Of a DNA stretch of 63,359 nt, positions 1-7,340 are shown in pieces (the stretch's first letter is position 1; each line of letters starts with the position of its first letter). The stretch lies in contig JAIDQQ010000034.1 of NCBI GenBank assembly GCA_029062165.1, positions 1 through 63,359 of the forward strand. Reading direction: 5' to 3'. Source of the DNA: Ruminococcus sp. GTDB lineage: Bacteria > Bacillota > Clostridia > Oscillospirales > Ruminococcaceae. Made by a program: the position numbers and the translations under genes. The notes beneath the pieces were generated by a model. It ran no database searches and was not told the origin of the DNA. It saw only the letters and a list, made by a program, of their open reading frames with translations.

Positions 1-77
1 TGAAAAGTCGTCAGGATTGGAGAGTGCCTGCATAATAAGTACGGCATCTGCAAGGGAAACACTACCGTCTTCATTGG
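1..77. repeat. Perfect 77-bp direct repeat, copy A (dockerin coding)
   Basis: Bases 1-77 are identical to 1465-1541. Both encode the first dockerin repeat and the following linker of the two tandem secreted proteins. Identity at the third codon positions points to recent duplication or gene conversion, since the middles of the two genes have diverged. Confidence 0.9.
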
Positions 78-1221
78 TGTCACCGATAAGCATTTTATCA
101 TAGTTTATTAACTTGTCAGTTTCGGCGACGTATGTTTCTATTACGTGAGCCGTACTTAAATTTTCATTTTTCAAACTCTCATAAAGTGAATGGTTTTTGA
201 AAAAATCATCTGCAACATTTCCGTCATCAAAATTATTTTTTTCGCTGTCGTCGTATTCAGAAAAAACTATGCGGTTTCCGTCTTCATCTTTCAAAATATA
301 TCGGTTGTCTGTTTTATACACATACACAAAACTATGCCATATCCAATTTACCTGAAGAAGATTCGGGTCATTTGGAATAACATTTCCGTCTTTATCCGTA
401 ATAATAAGTTCGTCGGATAAGTCTTCTGTATAATGAAACCAGCCACGGTCTTTTGTTCTGTAAACATTAACTTCTGAACCTTTCGTACGATAAAAAACTT
501 CCTGAGCGTTGTTATCTTCGATATATTTATAAAAATCTGCTCTTAAAGCGTTGTCCAGACTGTCAGTGTAAACATCTGTATACGGATAAACTGATTTGCC
601 GTCATATATATATAAATTGTCGTATTCAAATTCATATGGTTGGATATAAATATTTTTTACTTCGCCATTAAATATATCATGTTCATTGCCATTCCAGTCG
701 TATGCCTTACCGTCTTCACCGACAAAATACGGAGATCTTGCCAATTCTGTACTACACATACCGGTAATATGTTTACCGGTTTCATCGAATATCTTTCCAG
801 CTGTTACGAGTTGTTCGCTGTAACTCAGGTCATTAAATTCTTCTTCCGTAATATATGGATTTTCATTAAAACCGCTCATACCTGTATAGTTACCCCATTC
901 TATAATCTGTACGCATTTAATGTCCCTATGCTCTGGGATAGTATCACATTTAAGACCATAATTCAAATAATATGGTTCATGGGAATCCGGTGTTATGCCT
1001 AAAAATTTGTGGTACTCACTGTCAAAAAAACTCTTGTAATAATTATGGATAAGTCTGTTTTCTTCGCTTTCGTCGGGATTCATCAGACACTCATCAATGA
1101 ATTTCTGTGTAAACTCCGGCATTTCAGCAGTTGTGTCACTTTCGGCATATACGGAAACAGGCATTGCAGATACGCACATAGTGACAGCCATTAATGCTGA
1201 TACGATTCTTTTTTTCTTCAT
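1..1221 (-). CDS. Secreted dockerin-domain protein (partial, C-terminus beyond window)
   Basis: The reading frame is open from an ATG at 1221 down to base 1 and runs off the window. It starts with a lysine-rich N-region and hydrophobic stretch typical of a signal peptide (MKKKRIVSALMAV..., cleavage probably near VYA). The middle has no recognised domain. It shares the motif NPDESEENRLI with the next gene upstream. At the edge a calcium-binding dockerin-type repeat begins (GDTNEDGSVSLADAVLIMQ), so the C-terminus is expected to be a two-repeat dockerin that docks onto a cohesin-bearing surface scaffold. The start is fixed by the SD AAAGGTGG. The protein is longer than its paralogue at 1369-2304 by about 380 bp. 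Its exact role is unknown. Confidence 0.8.
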   Translation of the reverse strand, partial: MKKKRIVSALMAVTMCVSAMPVSVYAESDTTAEMPEFTQKFIDECLMNPDESEENRLIHNYYKSFFDSEYHKFLGITPDSHEPYYLNYGLKCDTIPEHRDIKCVQIIEWGNYTGMSGFNENPYITEEEFNDLSYSEQLVTAGKIFDETGKHITGMCSTELARSPYFVGEDGKAYDWNGNEHDIFNGEVKNIYIQPYEFEYDNLYIYDGKSVYPYTDVYTDSLDNALRADFYKYIEDNNAQEVFYRTKGSEVNVYRTKDRGWFHYTEDLSDELIITDKDGNVIPNDPNLLQVNWIWHSFVYVYKTDNRYILKDEDGNRIVFSEYDDSEKNNFDDGNVADDFFKNHSLYESLKNENLSTAHVIETYVAETDKLINYDKMLIGDTNEDGSVSLADAVLIMQALSNPDDFS

Positions 1222-1255
1222 AGTGTTTCCACCTTTCGTTATTTTTTATAAGTAT

Positions 1256-1284
1256 ATTATATCATACAGGGAAATAAATGTCAA
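1256..1284 (-). promoter_or_regulatory. SigA promoter of first dockerin gene
   Basis: On the minus strand there is TTGACA at 1284-1279, a 17-bp spacer and TATAAT at 1261-1256. It lies 35 bp upstream of the ATG at 1221 and is repeated exactly at the paralogue. Confidence 0.8.
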
Positions 1285-1329
1285 TGTGCAATCTGTACAA
1301 ATATCAACGCCGGAATTTATATAAAAATA

Positions 1330-1359
1330 AAAATCCCATGAAAAGAATCATGGGATTTT
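1330..1359 (-). terminator. Rho-independent terminator behind second dockerin gene
   Basis: A 12-bp perfect stem (AAAATCCCATGA with TCATGGGATTTT) with a 6-nt loop is followed on the minus strand by a T-rich run. It lies just after the stop at 1369. Confidence 0.8.
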
Positions 1360-1368
1360 ATATATAAT

Positions 1369-2304
1369 TTATGATATAGTGAACAACTGTATTTCAAGAG
1401 CGTCAGCCGAAGTAATAGTACCATCGCCGTTGAAATCTGCATTAAGTCTGCCCTGTTCAGTAAGTGAAAAGTCGTCAGGATTGGAGAGTGCCTGCATAAT
1501 AAGTACGGCATCTGCAAGGGAAACACTACCGTCTTCATTGGCGTCTCCGGTGAGGGTCTCTGTAGTGAGTACATCTGTATCTTTCGGGAGAGTGTCATAT
1601 ACCTTAACTATTTCACCGTCCACTATGTCTAATTCTTCGTCTTTATAGTTGTATCCCTTGCCGTTTATATCCATATACATTGAAGCAGGATTATCTGTAA
1701 AACCACTAGCACCCGCAATAAGGTCCCCTGTTTCTTCATATATTTTTTCTGCTAATATTATTTGTTCATCAAAACTAAGCTCCCAAAAATCATCCTCATT
1801 AATATAGGAATTATCAATATATGTTAAACATGCTATATTATCAGTTATATTTATTACCTGTTCATCATCATAGCATGATAATTTATATAACCTGTAAGCA
1901 CCCATTTCATCTTTTTGTATTCCTAAAAATGCATCGGAAGTTGGACGGTTATATTTTTTTGCAATTGCTAATCCCATATCATGATGTCTTTTTGCGTAAT
2001 TATATATAAGTCGGTTTTCTTCGCTTTCATCGGGATTTAACAGATACTCGTTACAAAGTCTTTTAGTAAATCCAAAAAGTTCAACATCTTTATACTCAAA
2101 CATATCAGGGTTAATCCAGTAATCGTAATTGAATCTGTCTAAAAATTTCCAATATTCCACAACATCTTTATCAGGAAAATCATATTCTTTTTCAACAAAT
2201 GGTTTCGGAGCAACTGCATTGTCTTCTGCACATACAGCCATAGGAACTACCAATATACACATTGCTACAGCCATTATTGCCGATACGATTCTTTTTTTCT
2301 TCAT
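1369..2304 (-). CDS. Secreted dockerin-domain protein (311 aa)
   Basis: An N-terminal signal peptide (MKKKRIVSAIMAVAMC..., ending near VCA) is followed by about 230 residues without a recognised domain. The C-terminus is a dockerin with two calcium-binding repeats, GDANEDGSVSLADAVLIMQ and NADFNGDGTITSADALEI. Dockerins anchor secreted proteins to cohesins on a scaffold, so this is probably a surface or cellulosome-type component. A longer frame exists from an ATG at 2322, but the SD AAAGGTGG lies inside that extension, and in the paralogue the same position is ACG. The ATG at 2304 is therefore the start. No catalytic motif is visible, so function is unknown. Confidence 0.85.
   Translation of the reverse strand: MKKKRIVSAIMAVAMCILVVPMAVCAEDNAVAPKPFVEKEYDFPDKDVVEYWKFLDRFNYDYWINPDMFEYKDVELFGFTKRLCNEYLLNPDESEENRLIYNYAKRHHDMGLAIAKKYNRPTSDAFLGIQKDEMGAYRLYKLSCYDDEQVINITDNIACLTYIDNSYINEDDFWELSFDEQIILAEKIYEETGDLIAGASGFTDNPASMYMDINGKGYNYKDEELDIVDGEIVKVYDTLPKDTDVLTTETLTGDANEDGSVSLADAVLIMQALSNPDDFSLTEQGRLNADFNGDGTITSADALEIQLFTIS
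1465..1541. repeat. Perfect 77-bp direct repeat, copy B (dockerin coding)
   Basis: This is the partner of 1-77, lying inside the dockerin of the gene at 1369-2304. All 77 bases match. Confidence 0.9.
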
Positions 2305-2338
2305 AGTGTTTCCACCTTTCATTATTTTTTATAAGTAA

Positions 2339-2367
2339 ATTATATCATACAGGGAAATAAATGTCAA
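2339..2367 (-). promoter_or_regulatory. SigA promoter of second dockerin gene
   Basis: TTGACA (2367-2362), a 17-bp spacer and TATAAT (2344-2339) on the minus strand. This is the copy of the promoter at 1256-1284. Confidence 0.8.
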
Positions 2368-2400
2368 TGTGCAATCTGTACAAATATCAACGCCGGAATT

Positions 2401-2442
2401 TATATAAAAATAAAAATCCCATGAAAAAAATCATGGGATTTT
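2401..2442 (-). terminator. Rho-independent terminator behind ftsH
   Basis: A 12-bp stem (2413-2424 with 2431-2442), a 6-nt loop and a T-rich tract downstream on the minus strand, 9 bp after the ftsH stop. It belongs to the duplicated module of the dockerin genes. Confidence 0.8.
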
Positions 2443-2450
2443 ATATACTA

Positions 2451-4286
2451 TTATAAAGCGTTAAGAGGTTGTTTGCCGAGAATAGCCATAAATTCCTCAC
2501 CTGTAATAGTTTCCTTTTCAAGCAGAAATCCGGCGAGTTCGTGGAGTTTTGCGGAATTTTCCGAAAGAATCCGTATTGCTTTTGCGTGGGCTGTTTTGAT
2601 TATATTATTTACTTCAATATCAATCTGTGCGGAAGTCTCCGGTGAGCAGGCAAGGGTAGTATCACCGCCGAGATACTGGTTATTGACCGTTTCAAGAGCT
2701 ACCATATCGAATTTATCGCTCATGCCGTAGGAAGTCACCATAGAACGTGCTATTTTAGTAGCTTTTTCTATGTCGTTTGAAGCACCGGTAGTACAGGTAT
2801 TGAAAATAAGTTCTTCAGCGGAACGACCACCTGTAAGGGTTGCGATACGTGCGAGTGCCTCTTCTTTCGACATAAGGAATTTTTCGCCCTCGTCGACTTG
2901 CATTGTATAGCCTAATGCACCGGAAGTACGTGGGATAATAGTAATTTTATGTACCGGTGCGGAATCATTCTGAAGAGTGGCTACAAGTGCGTGACCTATT
3001 TCGTGATATGCGATAATTTCCTTTTCTTTCTGCGATATTACGGCATTTTTACGTTCGTAACCGGCTATTACCACTTCAACGCTTTCTTCAAGGTCTGACT
3101 GATTTACTTTTTGTCTGCCACTCCGGACGGCTCTCAAAGCACCCTCATTTATAATATTGGCGAGTTCCGCCCCTGACGCTCCGGCGGTAGCACGTGCAAT
3201 AGCATTGTAGTCTATATCATCTTCTGTTTTGACTTTCTGTGCGTGTACTTTAAGTATAGCTTCACGCCCCTGTAAGTCGGGAAGTTCTGCCGGAATACGT
3301 CTGTCGAAGCGTCCAGGACGGAGAAGAGCAGGGTCAAGGGATTCAGGTCTGTTAGTAGCGGCGAGGATTACCACACCTTTTTTACCGTCGAAACCGTCCA
3401 TTTCCGTGAGTAACTGGTTGAGGGTCTGTTCTCTTTCGTCGTTGCCATTCAGACTGCCATCACGTTTTTTGCCTATGGTGTCAATCTCGTCAATGAAGAC
3501 GATACAAGGGGCTTTTTCGTTAGCCTGTTTGAATAAGTCACGGACTTTTGCCGCACCCATTCCGACGAACATTTCCACGAACTCCGAACCCGATATTGAA
3601 AAGAACGGTACATCAGCTTCACCGGCTACTGCCTGTGCGAGTAAAGTCTTACCAGTGCCGGGAGGTCCTACGAGTAACGCACCCTTAGGAAGATTCGCAC
3701 CTATTTCAGCGTATTTTTTCGGATTGTGCAGAAAGTCCACTATTTCAACGAGTGCTTCCTTAGCTTCGTCCTGACCGGCAACGTCGGCGAAAGTCTTACC
3801 TGTCTGTGCCTTGACGTATATTTTCGCATTGCTTTTCCCGAATGACATTGAATTTCCGCCCATTCGCTTACTCATACCTTTCATGAGGACGTTCCACAGG
3901 ACAAGCAGGAATATCAATGGCAGAATCCATGATACAAAAAATTCTGCAAGAGGGTTAATTTCTTCGATACTTCCGGTAAAATCGATGTCATTTTTTCCCT
4001 TGTTGTAAAGTCTTTCGACTAAATCGGGGTCATAAATACGGACTGTTGAATATACCTGTTTTGTACCGTCATCATTTTCGGTCTCGAATTTTATGACATT
4101 TTCTTCAATCTGAACTTTTTTCACGTCGCCATCGTCGACTTTTTTCATGAAAAAACTGTAATTTGTTTCCTTGACCTGTGCTTCTTTGATTGACGGTACT
4201 ATAAAGACATTGAATACTAAAAGCAATGCCATACAGATACCGCTGAAAATAGCGAGTTGTTGCCAGCGATTTTTGTTTTCTTTCAA
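2451..4286 (-). CDS. ftsH: ATP-dependent zinc metalloprotease FtsH
   Basis: Membrane-anchored AAA+ protease that degrades damaged membrane proteins and regulators. Two N-terminal membrane helices (about residues 13-33 and 112-135) flank an extracytoplasmic domain. The AAA module has Walker A GPPGTGKT, Walker B IVFIDEID and the second region of homology (ATNRPESLDPALLRPGRFD). The zinc site HEIGH follows, with the third ligand region ASNDIEKAT. Length (611 aa) is normal. The start is a TTG at 4286: the SD AAGGAG is well spaced to it, and the ATG in between is out of frame and stops at once. It is monocistronic, with its own promoter and terminator. Confidence 0.97.
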   Translation of the reverse strand: MKENKNRWQQLAIFSGICMALLLVFNVFIVPSIKEAQVKETNYSFFMKKVDDGDVKKVQIEENVIKFETENDDGTKQVYSTVRIYDPDLVERLYNKGKNDIDFTGSIEEINPLAEFFVSWILPLIFLLVLWNVLMKGMSKRMGGNSMSFGKSNAKIYVKAQTGKTFADVAGQDEAKEALVEIVDFLHNPKKYAEIGANLPKGALLVGPPGTGKTLLAQAVAGEADVPFFSISGSEFVEMFVGMGAAKVRDLFKQANEKAPCIVFIDEIDTIGKKRDGSLNGNDEREQTLNQLLTEMDGFDGKKGVVILAATNRPESLDPALLRPGRFDRRIPAELPDLQGREAILKVHAQKVKTEDDIDYNAIARATAGASGAELANIINEGALRAVRSGRQKVNQSDLEESVEVVIAGYERKNAVISQKEKEIIAYHEIGHALVATLQNDSAPVHKITIIPRTSGALGYTMQVDEGEKFLMSKEEALARIATLTGGRSAEELIFNTCTTGASNDIEKATKIARSMVTSYGMSDKFDMVALETVNNQYLGGDTTLACSPETSAQIDIEVNNIIKTAHAKAIRILSENSAKLHELAGFLLEKETITGEEFMAILGKQPLNAL

Positions 4287-4309
4287 AAAATCATCTCCTT
4301 ACGATAGAG

Positions 4310-4338
4310 ATTATACCACATAATCGGACAAAAAACAA
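4310..4338 (-). promoter_or_regulatory. Promoter of ftsH
   Basis: TATAAT at 4315-4310 on the minus strand, with a weak -35 TTGTTT at 4338-4333 and a 17-bp spacer. It lies 24 bp upstream of the TTG start. Confidence 0.65.
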
Positions 4339-4398
4339 CCCTCAAATTGTGACAGAAAGTGAAAACTTCATGAAAAATACAGGTTATTTAATTCCATG

Positions 4399-4430
4399 TG
4401 AATAAATCCGGCAGAAATTTCCGATTATAT
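4399..4430 (+). promoter_or_regulatory. Possible SigF/SigG-type promoter of spoIIR
   Basis: TGAATA at 4399-4404 resembles the -35 of forespore sigma factors. About 17 bp later an AT-rich element, CGATTATAT, could serve as a poor -10. No SigA-type promoter is visible here. Forespore control is established for spoIIR in Bacillus; the assignment here is an inference. Confidence 0.3.
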
Positions 4431-4446
4431 AAACGAGGTGAAAAAA

Positions 4447-5058
4447 ATGAAAACAAATAAATTCAGTATTATTTTTATGGGCGGATTGATTCTTGCGGTT
4501 ATACTCTCAAATGCCGGAAGTTTTATCCGTGACGGCGTAGAACTCGACAATCTCCGGAGCAGTGTTTTAAGACTTCATATACTTGCGGAATCAGACAGCG
4601 AAAATGACCAGAATCTTAAACTACAGGTACGTGACGAACTACTTAAAAGCGGTATCCTTGACGGTGCGGAAAATCTTTCCGATGCCGAAAACATAGCTCT
4701 TGAAAAACTTCCGGAAATAGTCAGAATATCGGAAAAAACTTTAAGGGAAAACGGTTGCGACCTGCCTGTTACCGCTGAAATAACTGATATGTATTTTGAC
4801 GAACGTGTTTACGGCAATATAACCATGCCGGAGGGCGATTATAAGGCACTCCGGATAAAAATAGGCAGTGCGAAAGGTCATAACTGGTGGTGCGTTATGT
4901 ATCCGCCGTTATGTCTGCCTATGGCTTGCGAAGTAAAGGAAAATCCCGAAACTACCGCCGTATTCTTTACCGAAAAACAGAACGACATCATGAAAAAACC
5001 TGAAAAATATCGTATACGTTTTGCCTTATGGGATAAATTGAAGAAAATTCTGAAATAA
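4447..5058 (+). CDS. spoIIR: Stage II sporulation protein R (SpoIIR)
   Basis: Secreted forespore signalling protein that, in Bacillus, activates the protease SpoIIGA so that pro-SigE is processed in the mother cell. One N-terminal hydrophobic helix (about residues 7-25) acts as signal or anchor. The family signatures LRLHILAESDSENDQ and NWWCVMYPPLC are both present, the latter with its conserved Cys. Length (203 aa) fits the family. The frame also allows a GTG at 4438, but the GAGGTG there is the SD for the ATG at 4447. It stands alone between ftsH (divergent) and the infC operon. It shows that the host makes endospores or descends from spore formers. Confidence 0.93.
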   Translation: MKTNKFSIIFMGGLILAVILSNAGSFIRDGVELDNLRSSVLRLHILAESDSENDQNLKLQVRDELLKSGILDGAENLSDAENIALEKLPEIVRISEKTLRENGCDLPVTAEITDMYFDERVYGNITMPEGDYKALRIKIGSAKGHNWWCVMYPPLCLPMACEVKENPETTAVFFTEKQNDIMKKPEKYRIRFALWDKLKKILK

Positions 5059-5092
5059 AATATGTACAAAATGCCGAAATTTTATTTTTCAC

Positions 5093-5121
5093 TTGACAAA
5101 ATTATTCCGGAGTATTATAAT
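5093..5121 (+). promoter_or_regulatory. SigA promoter of infC-rpmI-rplT
   Basis: Perfect consensus: TTGACA (5093-5098), a 17-bp spacer and TATAAT (5116-5121). Transcription would start near 5128, giving a leader of about 190 nt before infC. Confidence 0.9.
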
Positions 5122-5127
5122 ATTACA

Positions 5128-5319
5128 GTAAACAAAGCGGAACATTATTCGTTCTCACCGTCAGGCATTGCCGAAACGGTAAATATTTACAGTTTCAGAT
5201 TTCATTAATTACCTTTTTCCTGAATTGATTTTTGATTTCTTAATTTGTATCTATTTATGAGTGCGGATATATCTTCTGCACTCATTTTTGTTTTAATTAT
5301 TAGTTGGAGGTGCTTGACT
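5128..5319 (+). promoter_or_regulatory. infC operon leader (L20-leader-like attenuator region)
   Basis: This untranslated leader of about 190 nt ends in a terminator-like hairpin just before the infC RBS. In Bacillus subtilis the same operon is controlled by ribosomal protein L20 binding a leader with such a terminator. Position and layout agree, but I could not match the L20-binding fold itself. Confidence 0.6.
5257..5295 (+). terminator. Attenuator hairpin in infC leader
   Basis: An 8-bp perfect stem (ATGAGTGC 5257-5264 with GCACTCAT 5278-5285) is followed directly by a T-rich run at 5286-5295. It sits 11-20 bp upstream of the infC SD, where it would stop transcription before the genes unless antitermination occurs. 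Confidence 0.7.
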
Positions 5320-5838
5320 ATTAGTAAGCAGGAACTGCAAATCAATGAAGAAATCAGAGACAAGGAAGTGCTCGTGATTGACGCTGACGGCAAAAAACTT
5401 GGTGTTATGTCACCTGACGACGCTATGAAAACGGCTTTTGAACAGGATTTAGACCTCGTTAAAATCGCTCCTCAGGCTACACCCCCCGTCTGTCGTATCA
5501 TGGATTACGGAAAATACTGTTTTGAACAGACAAAGCGTGAAAAAGAAGCCAGAAAAAACCAGAAAGTCGTAGCAATAAAGGAAATAAGAATGTTTTCAAC
5601 TATTGATACCCACGATTTTGAAACAAAGGTCAATCAGGCTGTGAAGTTCTTACAGGGCGGAGATAAACTCAAAGTTTCGGTGCGTTTCCGGAAAAGAGCT
5701 ATCGCACACCCACAACTCGGCGAAGAACTGCTTGAACGCTTTAAAGAGGCAGTTTCAGCAGTCGGCACAGTTGACAAGCCAGCTAAAATGGAGGGACGCA
5801 GTTTAGTAATGTTCGTCTCACCTAAATCATCAAAGTAA
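5320..5838 (+). CDS. infC: Translation initiation factor IF-3 (AUU start)
   Basis: IF-3 binds the 30S subunit, prevents premature 50S joining and checks start-codon pairing. The protein (172 aa) begins at ISKQELQINEEIRDKEV and covers the N-domain, the basic linker and the C-domain with VKFLQGGDKLKVSVRFR. The start is the rare codon ATT at 5320, with SD GGAGG at 5306-5310. An upstream ATG (5245) in the same frame lies inside the attenuator leader and lacks an RBS. AUU starts are the known autoregulatory device of infC, because IF-3 discriminates against them. It is the first gene of the infC-rpmI-rplT operon. Confidence 0.95.
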   Translation: MSKQELQINEEIRDKEVLVIDADGKKLGVMSPDDAMKTAFEQDLDLVKIAPQATPPVCRIMDYGKYCFEQTKREKEARKNQKVVAIKEIRMFSTIDTHDFETKVNQAVKFLQGGDKLKVSVRFRKRAIAHPQLGEELLERFKEAVSAVGTVDKPAKMEGRSLVMFVSPKSSK

Positions 5839-5873
5839 GAACTGACCTGTTCTGAATCAAGGAGGATATACAA

Positions 5874-6077
5874 ATGGCAAAGGTTAAGGTTAAAACCCAT
5901 TCAGGCGCAAAAAAGCGTTTTAAGGTTACAGGAAGCGGAAAGGTAAAGTATCAGCACACTAACAAGAGACACAGACTTACCCAGAAAGACACAAAGCGTA
6001 AGAGAATCGCCCGTAATGCAGGAGTTGCAGACTCAACTAACGCTCCTACAATCAAAAAGCTCGTTCCTTATCTCTGA
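5874..6077 (+). CDS. rpmI: 50S ribosomal protein L35
   Basis: Small, very basic ribosomal protein of 67 aa with the L35 signature [17 protein letters not shown] and a C-terminal IKKLVPY. SD GGAGGA lies 8 bp before the ATG. It is the middle gene of infC-rpmI-rplT, 35 bp after infC, in the canonical order, and is expected to share the leader control. Confidence 0.97.
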   Translation: MAKVKVKTHSGAKKRFKVTGSGKVKYQHTNKRHRLTQKDTKRKRIARNAGVADSTNAPTIKKLVPYL

Positions 6078-6135
6078 TTCGGAACGCTCTGCACAGACGT
6101 TTTTCATTAATTAAATTTACTGGAGGTATAAGACT

Positions 6136-6489
6136 ATGGCACGTGTTAAAGGTGCAATGATGACCCGCAAGAGAAGAAACAAGACTTTAAAGCTTGCTAA
6201 GGGCTATTTCGGTGCAAAGAGCAAACATTTCAAGATGGCTAAACAGGCTGTCATGAAGTCAGGAAATTATGCATATATCGGCAGAAAACAGAAGAAAAGA
6301 CAGTTCAGACAGTTATGGATTACAAGAATTTCTGCTGCTGCAAAACTCAACGGCATGAATTATTCTACTTTCATGAACGGTTGCAAGAAGGCTGGTATTT
6401 CCCTCAACAGAAAAATGCTCTCAGAAATTGCTATAAACGACGCAGCAGGTTTCACGGCTATCGCTGAAAAGGCTAAGGCTGCTCTTTAA
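6136..6489 (+). CDS. rplT: 50S ribosomal protein L20
   Basis: Protein of 117 aa with the L20 pattern: basic N-terminal helix [20 protein letters not shown] and the conserved [11 protein letters not shown] and [10 protein letters not shown]. It is essential for early 50S assembly, and in Bacillus it represses its own operon through the leader. It is the last gene of the operon and is followed by a terminator at 6498-6526. Confidence 0.97.
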   Translation: MARVKGAMMTRKRRNKTLKLAKGYFGAKSKHFKMAKQAVMKSGNYAYIGRKQKKRQFRQLWITRISAAAKLNGMNYSTFMNGCKKAGISLNRKMLSEIAINDAAGFTAIAEKAKAAL

Positions 6490-6497
6490 GATTTATG

Positions 6498-6526
6498 AAA
6501 CACGCTTCTCACAGGAGCGTGTTTTT
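6498..6526 (+). terminator. Terminator of the infC operon
   Basis: A 9-bp stem (AAACACGCT 6498-6506 with AGCGTGTTT 6516-6524), a 9-nt loop and trailing T residues, 9 bp after the rplT stop. It shows that the next gene cannot start at the in-frame ATG at 6495. Confidence 0.8.
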
Positions 6527-6554
6527 GATTATGACACAGGAGGTGTCCGGACTT

Positions 6555-7340
6555 TTGGAAAATATTATCACATCTAAGGATAACCCCGTTATAAAGCTGT
6601 ATCAGAAACTTTCTTCCTCTAAAAAGGAAAGGCTTCAGTACGGCTTATTTGTGTTGGAGGGTCTCCGCATAACTCAGGATGCTTTAAACGAAAACGCCCG
6701 TATAACTCATCTCATCATGACGGAAAATTCTGTCGGGAAATATCCGGATTTATTTCAGGCTGATTTGAGAGACACAAAAATTATTGTTATTTCAAATGAA
6801 CTTGGAAACAGAATCTCTTCCACAACTACCACACAAGGCGTATTTGCGATATGTCGCATACCTCGGCAGAAAAAACCTGTTTTCAGCGATACCGGAAAAT
6901 ATATCGTCCTGTACGGTCTGCAAGACCCTGGAAACGTCGGAATGATTATCCGTACCGCCGACGCACTCGGCATGGATGGCGTTATTATGTCAAATTCGTG
7001 CGATTTGTACAGCCCTAAGGTCATACGCTCTACAATGGGTTCGGTATTCCGGACGGATATTTTTATTGAAAACAATACGGAAAATTTATTCTCAATGCTT
7101 GAAAGTAATAAAGTAATAACATCTGCCGGAGTAATCGACGGCGAAACAAGTCTCACGGACTGCACTTTCACCGGTAAACACGCCGTATTCGTCGGCAACG
7201 AAGGAAATGGTCTTCCGCATGAAGTCTCCGCACGTTGCGACAGGCGTGTGACTATCCATATGCACGGCAATATAAATTCACTTAATGTCGCTATGGCATC
7301 GGGGATTCTTATGTGGGAAATGCAAAGGAGTACAGATTGA
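6555..7340 (+). CDS. TrmH/SpoU-family RNA 2'-O-methyltransferase
   Basis: S-adenosylmethionine-dependent RNA ribose methyltransferase with a knotted SPOUT fold. An N-terminal substrate-binding domain (ITSKDNPVIKLYQKL..., about 90 residues) precedes the SpoU domain. The three SPOUT motifs are visible: LQDPGNVGMIIRTADALG, VFVGNEGNGLP and INSLNVAMASGILMWE. The RNA target cannot be read from sequence; a YsgA/RlmB-like 23S rRNA site is likely. The TTG at 6555 is preferred, with SD AGGAGGTG at 6538-6545. The upstream ATG at 6495 would put the rplT terminator inside the gene. It overlaps dprA by 4 bp. Confidence 0.85.
   Translation: MENIITSKDNPVIKLYQKLSSSKKERLQYGLFVLEGLRITQDALNENARITHLIMTENSVGKYPDLFQADLRDTKIIVISNELGNRISSTTTTQGVFAICRIPRQKKPVFSDTGKYIVLYGLQDPGNVGMIIRTADALGMDGVIMSNSCDLYSPKVIRSTMGSVFRTDIFIENNTENLFSMLESNKVITSAGVIDGETSLTDCTFTGKHAVFVGNEGNGLPHEVSARCDRRVTIHMHGNINSLNVAMASGILMWEMQRSTD

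Larger units (their letters stand above)
1190..1364. repeat. About 175-bp direct repeat, copy A (terminator + promoter + signal peptide)
   Basis: This segment matches 2273-2447 at a constant offset of 1083 bp with only a handful of differences. It holds a terminator hairpin, a SigA promoter, the RBS and the first codons of the signal peptide. The duplicated unit therefore carries the whole expression module of each dockerin gene. Confidence 0.9.
2273..2447. repeat. About 175-bp direct repeat, copy B (terminator + promoter + signal peptide)
   Basis: This is the partner of 1190-1364 (offset 1083). Here the terminator end of the repeat sits directly behind the stop codon of ftsH. Confidence 0.9.

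Noticed and set aside
190..1324. Several plus-strand frames (190-420, 640-1002, 1009-1194, 1097-1324)
   Set aside because: They lie antisense to the partial dockerin gene, have no RBS and hydrophobic nonsense composition; the minus-strand frame carries the signal peptide and the dockerin repeat.
5245..5319. Upstream ATG start of infC at 5245
   Set aside because: It would lie in the attenuator hairpin, has no SD, and adds 25 residues not seen in IF-3. The SD at 5306-5310 points to ATT 5320.
6495..6554. Upstream ATG start of the rRNA methyltransferase at 6495
   Set aside because: The extension covers the rplT terminator and lacks an SD. TTG 6555 has an AGGAGGTG SD.
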